Shown: one piece after another, positions 8,749 to 17,824 of the stretch | Layout: every line of letters begins with the position of its first letter | How positions within the stretch are numbered: the first letter of the stretch is position 1 | Source of the DNA: Candidatus Desulfovibrio trichonymphae | GTDB taxonomy: Bacteria; Desulfobacterota; Desulfovibrionia; Desulfovibrionales; Desulfovibrionaceae | Direction: 5' to 3' | NCBI RefSeq assembly: GCF_002355955.1 | Contig: NZ_AP017368.1 | Location: 1-64,000 of the forward strand | Length of the DNA stretch: 64,000 nt | The notes under the pieces: generated by a model | What the model saw: the letters and a program-made list of their open reading frames with translations, nothing else | Told to the model about the DNA's origin: nothing | The model's database searches: none | Translations under genes and position numbers: made by a program

Positions 8749-8973
8749 CAAAACCCCGAATCAGCCCGTAATCCGTAATAGGCGCAACAACGATATTGCA
8801 GACAATTTTTGCAACACTTTCCGAACGACAGCACCTAGGAGAGGCGGCATTCATAGGCTGTTTGCGCCGCCGCGTCAAGTCGCGCGACGGCGAAAAAAAT
8901 GACAGGAGCCTGACGCAATGCGGTGCGCGTTCGTCTTCTGCGTCGGGGGAGACGTCAGGCATGTTGAAAGACT

Positions 8974-9621
8974 TCAGGGCAGCGCGGCATAATCTTCCGG
9001 GCTGTCTATGTCGCGAATGACGCCCTCGTCGCTGACGGGCAGGAACAGAAGATCTTCTCCGAGAGACGGCAGCAGCGTTCGCGCCCCGGCGTCTCCGCGC
9101 AGGGTGAAGAGAGCGGGGAAGAGAAGGGGGGAGAGAATAACGGGATTCCCGCGTTGTCCCTGATATGTGGGCACGGTGGCGGCATGGCGCCTGTTGCGGG
9201 CGCATGCTTCGCCGTGGGCGGAGTGTAGCAGGCGCAGGGTTTCCTCCCGCACAAGGGGCATGTCACCGAGCAGAATGAGCACGCCCCGTACCAGGTCGGC
9301 GCCCGGCATGTCCAGTAGTGCCCTAATGCCGCACTGAAGCGATGTGCTCTGCTCTTCCTGCCAGTCGGGATTGTGCGCCACGCGCAAGGGGAAAGGCGTA
9401 TCACGCGAAAAAGTGCTTTTCAGCGTCCGCCGCAGCGCCGGAGCCTGACACCCCGTCACAACAACAGCGAACTGCATACCCGGCGTATTGAGAATTTTTT
9501 CCAGCGCGTGAACGATGAGGGCCTTCCCCCTCCATGGCAGCAAAAGCTTGCCCCCGCCGAGGCGTGTGCCGGCACCTGCGGCGAGAATCAGGCCGGCCTG
9601 TCTGGAAGAAGCTTGCGGCAT
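8974..9621 (-). CDS. MobA/MocA-like nucleotidyltransferase
   Basis: 215-residue nucleotidyltransferase with the N-terminal signature LILAAGAGTRLGGGKLLLPW and the metal-binding GDMP (LILLGDMPLV). Close relatives (MocA, YgfJ) transfer CMP to molybdenum cofactor for xanthine-dehydrogenase-type hydroxylases. Its start overlaps the end of yqeC by 34 bases, and YqeC is itself linked to selenium-dependent molybdenum hydroxylases, which supports that role over MobA guanylylation. No molybdenum hydroxylase gene lies in this window. Confidence 0.85.
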   Translation of the reverse strand: MPQASSRQAGLILAAGAGTRLGGGKLLLPWRGKALIVHALEKILNTPGMQFAVVVTGCQAPALRRTLKSTFSRDTPFPLRVAHNPDWQEEQSTSLQCGIRALLDMPGADLVRGVLILLGDMPLVREETLRLLHSAHGEACARNRRHAATVPTYQGQRGNPVILSPLLFPALFTLRGDAGARTLLPSLGEDLLFLPVSDEGVIRDIDSPEDYAALP

Positions 9622-10376
9622 TTTGTCTGCTCCGTGCGGGCGGAACCCAGGTAGACGGCATGGAGGAAGGCGGCGTTGCGGGAGAAAACGGCTTCGGCCA
9701 AGGCGTCGCCCTTTTTAAGGGCGACGGGCAGATCGCTCTGATTGCAGAAAAGCAGACGCGCGGATGAATCCGGGCTGTTTTTGAACAAGCCTTCGGGATG
9801 GAGCACAAGTGTCGCCACGGCTTCAGGGCTTATGTGTTCGCCGGGGGCAAGACCCGTGACGGCGGTGAAGCGCTCCGTCCGGAACACCGTTTCCGGAGTA
9901 AAAGGCTGTGAAAGGCCGCACAGGCCGATGACGCCGATGACGACGTTTGTTTCTGCCGGAATAACCGGTTCGTGCGGGGCGGGCGCCTTCAGAGGCCTGC
10001 CGGCGGCGCCGTCCGCTTCAACAATGATCCAGATCCCTGCTCCGCGCCTGAATAAGGCGTCCACTTCAGCGCCGCTGTACCCGTAAACCTTGTGCGGATC
10101 GCCCCCAGGAGGGCAGGGTCGAGCGGCGAACAGAGCTCCTTCGCGGGGCATGGAGAGAACAGCGGGATCGGACGCAAACACCGCGCAAAGTTTTGCCGCG
10201 GGTTGCGGACGGTGCATTTTCGTGGTGGTGGTGCACAGCACCTTGTTTCTGGCTTTCGCTATGCCGGCGCCCAGGGCATAAAGCAGGGTCGTCTTCCCGC
10301 CGCCGCCGGTGAGGCAGACAATGCCGGGGCCGAGAGCTTCAAGCTCCTTTTGGAGAGAGACGGTTTCGCGGTGCAT
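9588..10376 (-). CDS. yqeC: YqeC-like selenium-dependent hydroxylase accessory protein
   Basis: 262-residue protein with an N-terminal P-loop (VCLTGGGGKTTLLYALG) followed by CTTTTKMHRP, and the central IVEADGAAGRPLKAP region typical of the YqeC family. The family is genetically linked to maturation of selenium-dependent molybdenum hydroxylases. It is followed and overlapped by the MocA-like gene, forming a two-gene unit. The ATG at 10376 has AAGGAAC upstream. A strong stem (CAGGCCGGG/CCCGGCCTG on the minus strand, about 10408-10433) lies in its leader, purpose unknown. Confidence 0.82.
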   Translation of the reverse strand: MHRETVSLQKELEALGPGIVCLTGGGGKTTLLYALGAGIAKARNKVLCTTTTKMHRPQPAAKLCAVFASDPAVLSMPREGALFAARPCPPGGDPHKVYGYSGAEVDALFRRGAGIWIIVEADGAAGRPLKAPAPHEPVIPAETNVVIGVIGLCGLSQPFTPETVFRTERFTAVTGLAPGEHISPEAVATLVLHPEGLFKNSPDSSARLLFCNQSDLPVALKKGDALAEAVFSRNAAFLHAVYLGSARTEQTKCRKLLPDRPA

Positions 10377-11023
10377 GTGAAGTTCCTTTCAATCAGCAAT
10401 AAACGCAGGCCGGGAGCAGCCCCGGCCTGACTGCGCGGTAGGGTCGACGACAAACAGCAATGCACTGAATCGAAACGCCTGCCGCCTTGTCATCAAGGGA
10501 TGAGGCGAAATGGCTTCTTCGGCGTGACTGTACCGGGCGGAAATACGCGAAATTTTGATTCTGGCAATACCTGCCCAGTCTGTGCACCGCACGCTAAACT
10601 TCAGCGAGACCGTATACGAAGGTTAACAACAGGCGGGGAAGATTTTATGACTCAGGCTGCTGACAAAGTCTCTGTTTTTACCCGACAGGGACTTTTTTTT
10701 ATGTCGTGCCCAGCTAAGTAGTCAAAAATCTGCTAAAAGCCAAGTATGCAAAGCGTTCAAGAATTTTAGAGGTCAAAATCTGACGAATTATCAGACTTTT
10801 TGCTGTCGATCCGGACGCTTTGCAAATTGACGAACTTGTTTTACCCCTTTTGGCAAATATTTCGGTACCAGGTCTGTTGCTGACAACATAAATTTTTTTG
10901 CAAATACCCAAGATATACGCTTGCAGTACAGCACCATAACAGGCTGTCCAATCTTAAAGGTGTTTTTCGTTTCCGCACGTACAGCGGCCTTGACGGCTTT
11001 TTATGTCCATTTGGACTTAATTT
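10377..11023. other. Intergenic region with unrecognised remnants
   Basis: No convincing complete gene. On the minus strand 10791-11000 is open for 69 codons and reads protein-like (TFKIGQPVMVLYCKR then VPKYLPKGVKQVRQFAKRP). It lacks a good start codon and ribosome site, so it is probably a fragment of an unknown gene. A stem-loop with T-run sits at 10665-10702 (separate entry). Confidence 0.4.
10665..10702 (+). terminator. Putative rho-independent terminator
   Basis: AAAGTCTCTGT (10665-10675) pairs with ACAGGGACTTT (10685-10695) including one G-U pair, followed by a run of T. No intact plus-strand gene lies upstream; it may end a lost gene. Confidence 0.6.
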
Positions 11024-11099
11024 TGGTGGGCCCACCAGGACTTGAACCTGGAACCAGCCGGTTATGAGCCGGAAGCTCTGCCAATTGAGCTATGGGCCC
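11024..11099 (-). tRNA. tRNA with CAU anticodon, probably tRNA-Ile2 (lysidine type)
   Basis: 76 bases including encoded CCA. The acceptor stem GGGCCCA pairs with TGGGCCC; the anticodon loop is CTCATAA and the T-loop TTCAAGT. CTCATAA is the loop typical of the AUA-reading tRNA-Ile whose C34 is modified by TilS, whereas elongator Met usually has TTCATAC; Met remains possible. Confidence 0.85.
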
Positions 11100-11794
11100 G
11101 GCAAGATGTTATTCTATACGCACACAAGCGCGGTGGTCAAGCCTTGCTCTCCCGATTTCTTTCAGGTATTTCAGTACGTCATATACATGGTCAAGAATGT
11201 GCGTCAGCGTCGGGATGCACTTGTCCCCCAATGCCTGCCGAGCAGATTCACGAAAAAGGCAGCGTGATTAGCGTTACAGTGGCGAGCAGCAATGTGTTCA
11301 ACCCTTGCCCGCCCGGCTGGCAAAAGGACTTCGGCGTGTTCCGTGACTTGCACAATCATAGTGAAAGCTGGGCACGGCCGGACGACCCTGCCCGCGCCGC
11401 ATTACGAAAGTTAAATGTGGCTATTTTTCTGATGTATTTCAAATTGTTATCTGCCACCCCCATTCCATTTGTGAGGTATTGCTGTATTTTTTTAGTGTCT
11501 ATACGCAACTGTTACACGATTTGCTGAAATACTTGATGAGGAAACAGGTGGGAGAGGCAATAGGGCACCTCATATCACCGAGGTATCCGGCGAACCTTGA
11601 CATGCTGCACAGAAAGACGGTTTACTATAAAAAAGCTTGGTCGCGTGGCTGGTGGAACGGGCCGGCAATCCAGTCAAACGGCTACCCAGCATGTATACTT
11701 AGAATAAGCAGGCTGTCCGACGGTCTAACCGCCCGCGATATGCGCGCTGCTTTGGAGCACGTCCACACAAGAGCGTTATGTGCAAGGAGAAGAT
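11100..11794. other. Long intergenic region upstream of the cobalamin genes
   Basis: About 700 bases with no supported gene. Open frames here lack ribosome sites and protein-like composition. I looked for a cobalamin riboswitch core ahead of cobB and did not recognise one. Confidence 0.5.
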
Positions 11795-11986
11795 ATGAAT
11801 TATTTGATTGTGGAAGGTTTTTCCGGGCCGACGCCCTTTATTTTTCCGCGTCGTCTGGGCCGCAATGACATGCGCGGGCAGCTGCCTTATGGGCAGATTT
11901 TTTTCGGCGGCAACGCCGAACTGGGCGTCAAGGCACGGCCGGAAGAAGATGCGGCGTTTATCGCACATGTCCTGCGCGTGCGCTGA
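11795..11986 (+). CDS. Small protein of unknown function upstream of cobB
   Basis: 63 codons, ATG at 11795 preceded by AAGGAGAAGAT, a strong ribosome site. The sequence (MNYLIVEGFSGPTPFIFPRR ... ending FIAHVLRVR) has no recognised domain and no membrane segment. Its stop lies ten bases before the cobB start, so the two are probably co-transcribed and translationally linked. It could be a genuine small partner or a remnant of a larger gene. Confidence 0.6.
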   Translation: MNYLIVEGFSGPTPFIFPRRLGRNDMRGQLPYGQIFFGGNAELGVKARPEEDAAFIAHVLRVR

Positions 11987-11996
11987 TAAGGGAGGG

Positions 11997-13547
11997 ATGG
12001 AAAGTACTGCGCCGGCGGGGGGCATCCCCGCGCTGCTTATCGGCGGGACAGCCAGCGGGGCCGGCAAAACAACAACGACGCTGGCTCTGCTTTGTGCTTT
12101 GAAAGCCAGGGGGTTTGCTGTTGCGGCGGCAAAAGCGGGGCCGGATTTTATTGACGCGGGTTTTCACGCGGCCGTAAGCGGAACTCCTGTCGCCAATCTG
12201 GATGTTTGGATGAGCCGAGGGGCAAAACCCGGCGTGGATCACCGCCGTGCTTCGGCTGGGCTTGTTCGTGTTGTTTCCCGAATTGACGCGTTGCGGCCTG
12301 ACATAATGATGGTGGAAGGCGCTATGGGCTTGTATGACGGAGCGGCAAACGGCATCGGATCCACGGCGCATCTGGCGGCTTTGCTTGATCTGCCTGTGTT
12401 GTTGTTGCTCAACGCCGGCGGGCTGGGGCAGTCTGTCGCCGCGCTGGCCGAAGGTTTTTTGCGCCACCGCCCGGCATGGAACAATGGGAGGGGTATCGCC
12501 TTCGCTGGCCTTGTGTGCACGCATGTCGGCGGCGAGAAACACAAAAAACTGCTGCGCTCCGCTCTGGCCGTTGTGGAACGTGAGATGCGGGTTCCCCTGA
12601 TCGGCCTGTTGCCACGCGCAGGCGCGCCGCGCTTGCAGTCACGCCATTTGGGACTTGTACAGGCATATGAAGCGGCGGCGTTGCCGAATCAAAAGGCTTT
12701 GGCCGACTGGCTGGAAATCCATTGTGATGTGGGCGCGTTGCTTAGGCGTATCGGCGTGCCGCAAAAGCGCAAAGCAGCGGGTGCGTGTGCCGCCCGCCAC
12801 CAAGATGCAGTTGCGGATGTTGTACAGGATTGTCCTGTGGCGCGCGGGCATGGTTCCGCAAGTCCACAATACTTTTTTGTTTCAGCCGCGCGGCGTGGTA
12901 CAATCCGCAGGAGGCGAAAAATAGGCATAGCGTGGGACGAGGCTTTCAGTTTTTGCTATGCGGATCTGCCGGCACTGCTTGCAGAACTCGGTGCAGAAAC
13001 AATTTTTTTTTCGCCGCTCAAGGACGTTGCGCCGCCGGAATGCGACGGGCTGTATTTCCCCGGCGGCTATCCTGAACTGCACGCGCGCGAACTGGCCGCC
13101 AATACGGCCATGTTCGCTGCGTTGCGGGCGCTGGCGGTCCGCAACCTGCCAGTGTACGGCGAGTGCGGGGGATATATATATCTCATGCGCGGTCTGCGCC
13201 ATGCAGATACAGACTACGCCATGGCTGGCCTTTTGCCCGTCCATTGCATTATGGACGGGCGAAAGGCCGCCCTGGGCTACCGCGCTGTGCTTGCTCATCC
13301 GGACTGGCTGCTTGCAGCGCGGTGCGGTCGACCGTTGTGGTCGCGCGGACATGAGTTTCACTACGGCCGTCTTGCCGATGCTGCGTTGCCGCCGGGCTGC
13401 GCCCCGCTGTGGCTGTTGTACGACAGCCAGAGTGTGCTCTTGGGGCAGGAAGGCTGCCGCTACGGGAGCGTTATCGGTTCATGGGTGCATTTGTGCCCCG
13501 AGGGCGCGCGGCGTTTCTGGCAAATATGGTTGCACGGAGAATTGTGA
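11997..13547 (+). CDS. cobB: Cobyrinate a,c-diamide synthase
   Basis: 516-residue ATP- and glutamine-dependent amidase adding two amide groups to the corrin ring. The N-terminal P-loop is GGTASGAGKTTTTLAL and the C-terminal class I glutaminase domain holds the nucleophile in VYGECGGYIYLM (about residue 390). The start at 11997 is chosen because GGGAGGG is adjacent and the P-loop begins 15 residues later; the longer frame overlaps the small upstream gene. It is somewhat longer than the usual ~460 residues, with extra sequence between the synthetase and glutaminase domains. CbiC follows nine bases on. Confidence 0.93.
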   Translation: MESTAPAGGIPALLIGGTASGAGKTTTTLALLCALKARGFAVAAAKAGPDFIDAGFHAAVSGTPVANLDVWMSRGAKPGVDHRRASAGLVRVVSRIDALRPDIMMVEGAMGLYDGAANGIGSTAHLAALLDLPVLLLLNAGGLGQSVAALAEGFLRHRPAWNNGRGIAFAGLVCTHVGGEKHKKLLRSALAVVEREMRVPLIGLLPRAGAPRLQSRHLGLVQAYEAAALPNQKALADWLEIHCDVGALLRRIGVPQKRKAAGACAARHQDAVADVVQDCPVARGHGSASPQYFFVSAARRGTIRRRRKIGIAWDEAFSFCYADLPALLAELGAETIFFSPLKDVAPPECDGLYFPGGYPELHARELAANTAMFAALRALAVRNLPVYGECGGYIYLMRGLRHADTDYAMAGLLPVHCIMDGRKAALGYRAVLAHPDWLLAARCGRPLWSRGHEFHYGRLADAALPPGCAPLWLLYDSQSVLLGQEGCRYGSVIGSWVHLCPEGARRFWQIWLHGEL

Positions 13548-13555
13548 CAAACGCA

Positions 13556-14209
13556 ATGCAACTCGATCCGGCAACGACGCCGGAAGAAATTGAAGCACGC
13601 TCTTGTGCGATTATTGATGCTGAAATTTCCGAACCGCGTCCTTTTTCCGGTCTGCTCTGGCCGGTGGCGCGACGTTGTGTCCACACGCTGGGCGACACTA
13701 CCATTGTTGCGGACTTGCGACTGAGCTCCCTAGGGCTTGCAGCCGGCGTAGCGGCGTTGTCCCGCGGGTGCACTGTCTACACAGACACGTGCATGGCCGC
13801 CGCCGGATTGCCCTTGCGCCGCATGCGGCCTCTCGGCGTTACCGTGACGCCGTTGATGGCCCTGCCGGATCTGGAAATCGTCGCCCGGCGGCGTGGCGTC
13901 ACAAAATCCCGCGCCGCGGTGGAGGTAATGGCAGAGAGGTTTGAAGGGCAGATTGTGGTTATCGGCAACGCGCCCACAGCCCTGATGGTCCTGATGGACG
14001 TGCTTGCGCAAGGCACGCCCGCACCCGCGCTGATTGTAGGCATGCCCGTGGGTTTTGTGAACGCGGCACAGTCAAAGGCACTGCTGAACAAAAGCCCATG
14101 GCCGCACTTTACCCTGCTCGGGCGCAAAGGCGGGTCAGCCGTGGCGGCCGCCTGCGTCAACGCCCTTGCGGAGATGGCTCTTGCGGGCATTCGTCCGCTG
14201 CAGCAGTAG
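13556..14209 (+). CDS. cbiC: Precorrin-8X / cobalt-precorrin-8 methylmutase
   Basis: 217-residue enzyme moving the C11 methyl to C12 to give (hydrogeno)cobyrinate. Recognisable blocks are DPATTPEEIEARSCAIIDAE, the central VYTDTCMAAAGL and VIGNAPTAL, and the C-terminal GRKGGSAVAAACVNAL. The ATG at 13556 fits the family N terminus and lies nine bases after the cobB stop. Product feeds directly into CobB, so the pair performs two consecutive corrin steps; other cobalamin genes must lie elsewhere or be lost. A GGAGA site is rather far upstream, hence the start is less certain than the gene. Confidence 0.92.
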   Translation: MQLDPATTPEEIEARSCAIIDAEISEPRPFSGLLWPVARRCVHTLGDTTIVADLRLSSLGLAAGVAALSRGCTVYTDTCMAAAGLPLRRMRPLGVTVTPLMALPDLEIVARRRGVTKSRAAVEVMAERFEGQIVVIGNAPTALMVLMDVLAQGTPAPALIVGMPVGFVNAAQSKALLNKSPWPHFTLLGRKGGSAVAAACVNALAEMALAGIRPLQQ

Positions 14210-14416
14210 CAATGTCGGCATTGCCGTTAAGGGGAAAATTTTTTGAAAGATGGAGACAGATATTGACAGATATAAAAAAACAACTATAACCTCAACACAA
14301 GACATGACGAAAACGGTCTGCCTTTTTTGTTCGCTATAACCAGACCTTGATTAGTACGAATGGAACCAATAAACCGCCATTCTGAACATCAAGGTCAATT
14401 TTTTTATGGGGAAATT

Positions 14417-15087
14417 ATGCGTAAGGTAGCTTTTTTTGTTGATGGGAATTTTATGTTCCGCCAAGTGTCTTTTTCAAGTCCTTTTTTTCGACGGAAATGG
14501 CATACGGGAATATTGTAAGCGGCACATAAAGACCAACGAAGAGATATACCGTATTTTTTACTATGACGCACCACCGCTTGACAGGATAAGTCAAACTCCC
14601 TTTGGGGAGACGAGGGACATGGGGGATACAGCAACTGCAACCCGTATGAAAAAATTGCTTGAGTCTATACGCGAAACTCCTGAAATGGCGCTTCGCCTCG
14701 GAAAAGTGGCATGGCAAAACGACTGGCAGCTTAAAGAGGCGGTGCTGAAAAAAACTCGTGGAGACAAAAAATGCTTCAACCTTGAATGACAATGATTTTT
14801 ACCCGAGCATAAGACAAAAGGCCGTCGATATGAAAATCGGCCTTGATATCGCTACAATTACATATAAGAAGCTGGCTGATCGGATTGTACTTATTGCTGG
14901 CGATTTTGATTTTACCCCTGCCGCAAAACTCGCCAGAACAGAGGGAATGCATGTCTCTGACCCTTTTGGTAAAAAAGTGCCTGATGATCTGCTTGAGCAT
15001 ATTATTGATGTGATGTGTACACATTTAGACCCTGATAAACCTGAGGACGTAAAAGCCGTCCCAAAAACATTTTTTTGTTCCATGTAA
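14417..15087 (+). pseudogene. NYN/PIN-fold nuclease pseudogene (frameshifted)
   Basis: Three successive frames together rebuild one NYN-domain protein. First is MRKVAFFVDGNFMFR from 14417; then KTNEEIYRIFYYDAPPLD to about 14785; then QKAVDMKIGLDIATI, IVLIAGDFDFTPAAKLARTEG and VPDDLLEHI to 15087. The conserved DGN and GD-x-DF acidic motifs of this RNase-like fold are visible but in different frames, so at least two frameshifts break the gene. The likely original role was RNA cleavage; it is not functional as written. It opens the AT-rich island that ends at tRNA-Ala. Confidence 0.8.
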
Positions 15088-15436
15088 AAAGGCATTAATT
15101 CCTTGCTATTCATCTGATTAAATCCGACAGACCGATTAATTTTTCAGTGGCATATTAAGGCGGGCGTTTGGTGTGCAATGACGGCACGGTGACATCCTGA
15201 TCCCCTGTCTCTCTAGCGGGGGCTTTTTCTTTGTGGGGGCTATAAGTGGCCTCCCCTATGTGGTAGCAAGGTGGTACAGGAGTGGTACTGGTGACACTGT
15301 GCGCAAAAAACGGCTTGCGGTGAATTTACGCACCGCAGCCGGTCTAGGTAGTCTGCTTATTGTAAGCATAACATATTGATTTATAAGTAAATATCATTGA
15401 TGTCCTGTTGAAGCGCACAGCCATGGAACAACCTTG
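15088..15436. other. Intergenic region within AT-rich island
   Basis: No gene recognised. Two stem-loops are visible: CCCC/GGGG followed by a T-rich run near 15201-15232, and TGCGGTG/CACCGCA near 15317-15336. The first could be a plus-strand terminator for the decayed NYN gene. Confidence 0.4.
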
Positions 15437-15808
15437 CGTTTACGCCGCATCGGCTACCGGGATCCAGAAAACGGCAAGCACTATGAGTTCTTGACCAATC
15501 ACTTCCGTCTTGTGTCCAAAACCATCGTGGATATTTACAAAGAGCGCTAGCAGATTGAGATTTTTTTCAGGGAAATCAAACAAAATCTGTCTATCAAAAG
15601 TTTTGTCGGTAACTCTGAAAACTCCGTCCTCATCCAGATTTATACAGCCCTTACGGTTTATCTGCTCTTGGCTTACCAGAAATTTTGCAGCCGCCTCGGG
15701 CTTTCAATCCAGCAGCTTTTTCAACTCATCCAGTTTAATCTCCTCGGAAATGCCTCTCTGGATGAACTTCTGAATCCTCGGCGACGAAAAATCAAAAATG
15801 ACAATTAA
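15437..15808 (+). mobile_element. IS4-family transposase C-terminal relic
   Basis: About 124 codons, in frame from 15437 to the TAA at 15806, encode the C-terminal part of an IS4-type DDE transposase: IVDIYKER then QIEIFFREIKQNLSIKSF, LIQIYTALTVYLLLAYQKF and LDELLNPRRR. In the YREN-like block the expected Trp after KER is a TAG stop (15548-15550), so one nonsense change adds to the loss of the N-terminal half. No terminal inverted repeats could be identified. Confidence 0.85.
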
Positions 15809-16227
15809 TTTAGCCTATTATCACAGAAAACTTAACCGGACAGCAATGAGTAAATATATATAAATATTTTTGCAAAAATCCCTAAAATAGACCCGCTATT
15901 AAGAGCGGCTGGCAAAAGACGGCAAGACACCGATTTAGACAATACTCTGACTTGCGATTGCGTCCTCTGTCCAGTTATAGCGGAAGATACAGGGATTTTC
16001 CAGCAGGACTGTTTTCTCAATTATGTGGAAAACTCCGAAGAAGACGGGAGCGATTGACGCTATCGTGAAAATTCATACTGGCAAGCAATGTCTGTGGATA
16101 GCCATAGACCTATTTGCCGCTTGTTAGGGTAGAACCCTCTCAATCCTGCGGAGTTAAGCCCGCTTTGCCGTCTGCTGCGCCGCTTCGCGGCTAAGAATAT
16201 TTTATCTAGCAGCAAAAATTGAAAGTA
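15809..16227. other. Intergenic region, possible gene tail
   Basis: No complete gene. A plus-strand stretch ending at about 16058 is open for ~50 codons (TDLDNTLTCDCVLCPVIAED, ending ENSEEDGSD) and reads protein-like, perhaps the tail of a lost gene. GCCGC/GCGGC near 16180 forms a small hairpin. Confidence 0.35.
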
Positions 16228-16983
16228 TTAATTTTTGACTGTCGAATCTTTACGAAAAACAAAAAGGTATTCGTGCGCGAGAAGCAGAAAATTATATTTC
16301 ACGCTATTCGTTTTCCAATAGCCTGTTGCTTTGCAGTTATGTTGCTTCTTGATGATAATTTCTTTGGCTGTAAATCCCGCAGTCTCAAAAATTTTCATCA
16401 CGTCAAAACTCATCGGAGTAACACAGCCTTTTTTGCGAGTATCGCCCATTAAAATAGCGCAAAATTTTCCCGGCTTCAGTACACGAAAGTACTCTGCCGC
16501 GACTGAATTCATTTCTTCAAGAAATTGCTTGACCGGGAAGCGTGATAAATCATAGTCAATATCTTCGCTGTAATGGATTATATCGGCATAAGGTGGATGA
16601 GTGCAAATAAAATCAACACTCTCGTTTGGAACAAAACCAAGTTGCCGAGCATCGCCCTGCTTGGTGTAAACCTGTCCGGCGTTTTCGTACTCAAACGCCG
16701 TTTTCTCGCAACAACGCTCAAGTGCGGCTGGATTGACGTCCACGCCGAGTACATTACGATTGAGTAGTTTTGCCTCGACTAAAGTCGTTCCACCACCCGC
16801 AAATTGGTCAAGCACAAAATCGCCCTCTTGCGAATAACGCAAGAGCAAATTGCGTGGTATGTAAGGCGACCAGTTCCCACGCCATTTTGCATCGTGTGTT
16901 GCCCAGGTGCCGCGCTCAGGGAAAGACCAAACCGTAGTCATTTCAAGTTCAAAATTATCCGGTTCCCATTTCGTGATCTTCAT
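16228..16983 (-). CDS. DNA methyltransferase (N4-C/N6-A type), intact
   Basis: 251-residue S-adenosylmethionine-dependent DNA methyltransferase. AdoMet motif I is VLDQFAGGGTTLVEA at about residues 57-70, and the catalytic motif IV is THPPYADIIHY at about 129-139 (variant of TSPPY). This suggests an exocyclic amino-methyltransferase of the beta/gamma arrangement. Its ATG overlaps the stop of the DpnII-like endonuclease as ATGA, so it is the last gene of the R-M operon. In DpnII systems a second methyltransferase (DpnA) has this role. It is the only gene of the locus without visible damage. Confidence 0.85.
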   Translation of the reverse strand: MKITKWEPDNFELEMTTVWSFPERGTWATHDAKWRGNWSPYIPRNLLLRYSQEGDFVLDQFAGGGTTLVEAKLLNRNVLGVDVNPAALERCCEKTAFEYENAGQVYTKQGDARQLGFVPNESVDFICTHPPYADIIHYSEDIDYDLSRFPVKQFLEEMNSVAAEYFRVLKPGKFCAILMGDTRKKGCVTPMSFDVMKIFETAGFTAKEIIIKKQHNCKATGYWKTNSVKYNFLLLAHEYLFVFRKDSTVKN

Positions 16984-17824
16984 ATAAATATTCGGCTCAT
17001 CACACCGCTTTCAAGATCGTCGATGTTGTAACTATGCTCCATAACGTCAAAAGTTTCTTTAAGATTGTGACGTGCGTCGCGCCACCCTTGCCCATCTGTG
17101 AACCACACAAACGCAAAGCCTTGGATGTCGCGGGATTCAATCGCAATCGTCTTATAACTCCGTGCCGTTTCGTTCAGCTTAGAACCAGAACTACTGTAAA
17201 AATTTGTTTCGATTCCGTAAATGCAAGCCGCCGTTTTCACAACAAAATCAAAGCGTTTTACAGTCTTGCCCTCGTTGCTCAAAGCCGAAAGACTGATACC
17301 CCATTTTGCTTCAATATCGCTGATTCGTATTTCCTTGAAATAAGTATCGTCTTTTACGAACCCGTACTTTTGCAAGTACGATTCCACTAAGTTCTCCATA
17401 AGATGACCGCCGCGATTCTTGCGTCCGTTGCTGTCAAGTCCGGTCTCAATGCCAGTTGCGTAATCAACAAGACTGCTCAGTACGCGCTGCTTAAGTAAAT
17501 CGAACAATCCCGTCTTACGCATAAACATCTTGTAGTTGTCAACGGTGTAGTTCATCTCGCGGGAATGAGAATCGAAATTCGTCATCGCCGTCAATCGCAT
17601 ATATCTCGCTCTCACGCACGGCAAGCAATAGCGGAACGCACTTAAGGCACTCTGGATATTTTGTAATCAAACTCTCAAATTCGTTTTCAACATTCGTTGA
17701 GCCGAGTAGCGAATTGAGGATATTCAGCTCAACCTTAATCGCGTCCACGTTACGGTGGACTTTCTCAAAATCAACGTAATATCCATTTAAATCCGATGAA
17801 CCAGTTTGTAAAATTACGCGTCAT
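16980..17824 (-). pseudogene. DpnII-family type II restriction endonuclease, frameshifted
   Basis: Pieces in three frames rebuild a ~281-codon DpnII-like enzyme (R.DpnII is 288). They are MTRNFTNWF from an ATG at 17824 with AGGAGGATACC upstream; YYVDFEKVHRNVDAIKVELN to about 17560; then EMNYTVDNYKMFMRKTG to the end. The second part keeps the catalytic region (KRFDFVVKT, GIETNFYSSSGSKLNETARS). Two single-base-type frameshifts, near 17790 and near 17560, break it. It would have cut unmethylated GATC. The start overlaps the upstream gene by 11 bases and the stop overlaps the methyltransferase by 4. Confidence 0.9.

Noticed and set aside
11042-11527. 161-codon plus-strand frame after tRNA-Ile
   Set aside because: It overlaps the tRNA, has no ribosome site and its composition is not protein-like.
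11560-11794. Cobalamin riboswitch ahead of cobB
   Set aside because: The conserved B12-box and core elements were not recognisable.
15150-15420. CRISPR-like or phage att structure around repeated GTGGTA motifs
   Set aside because: GGTGGTA/GTGGTAC occurrences are short and irregular, with no repeat-spacer pattern.
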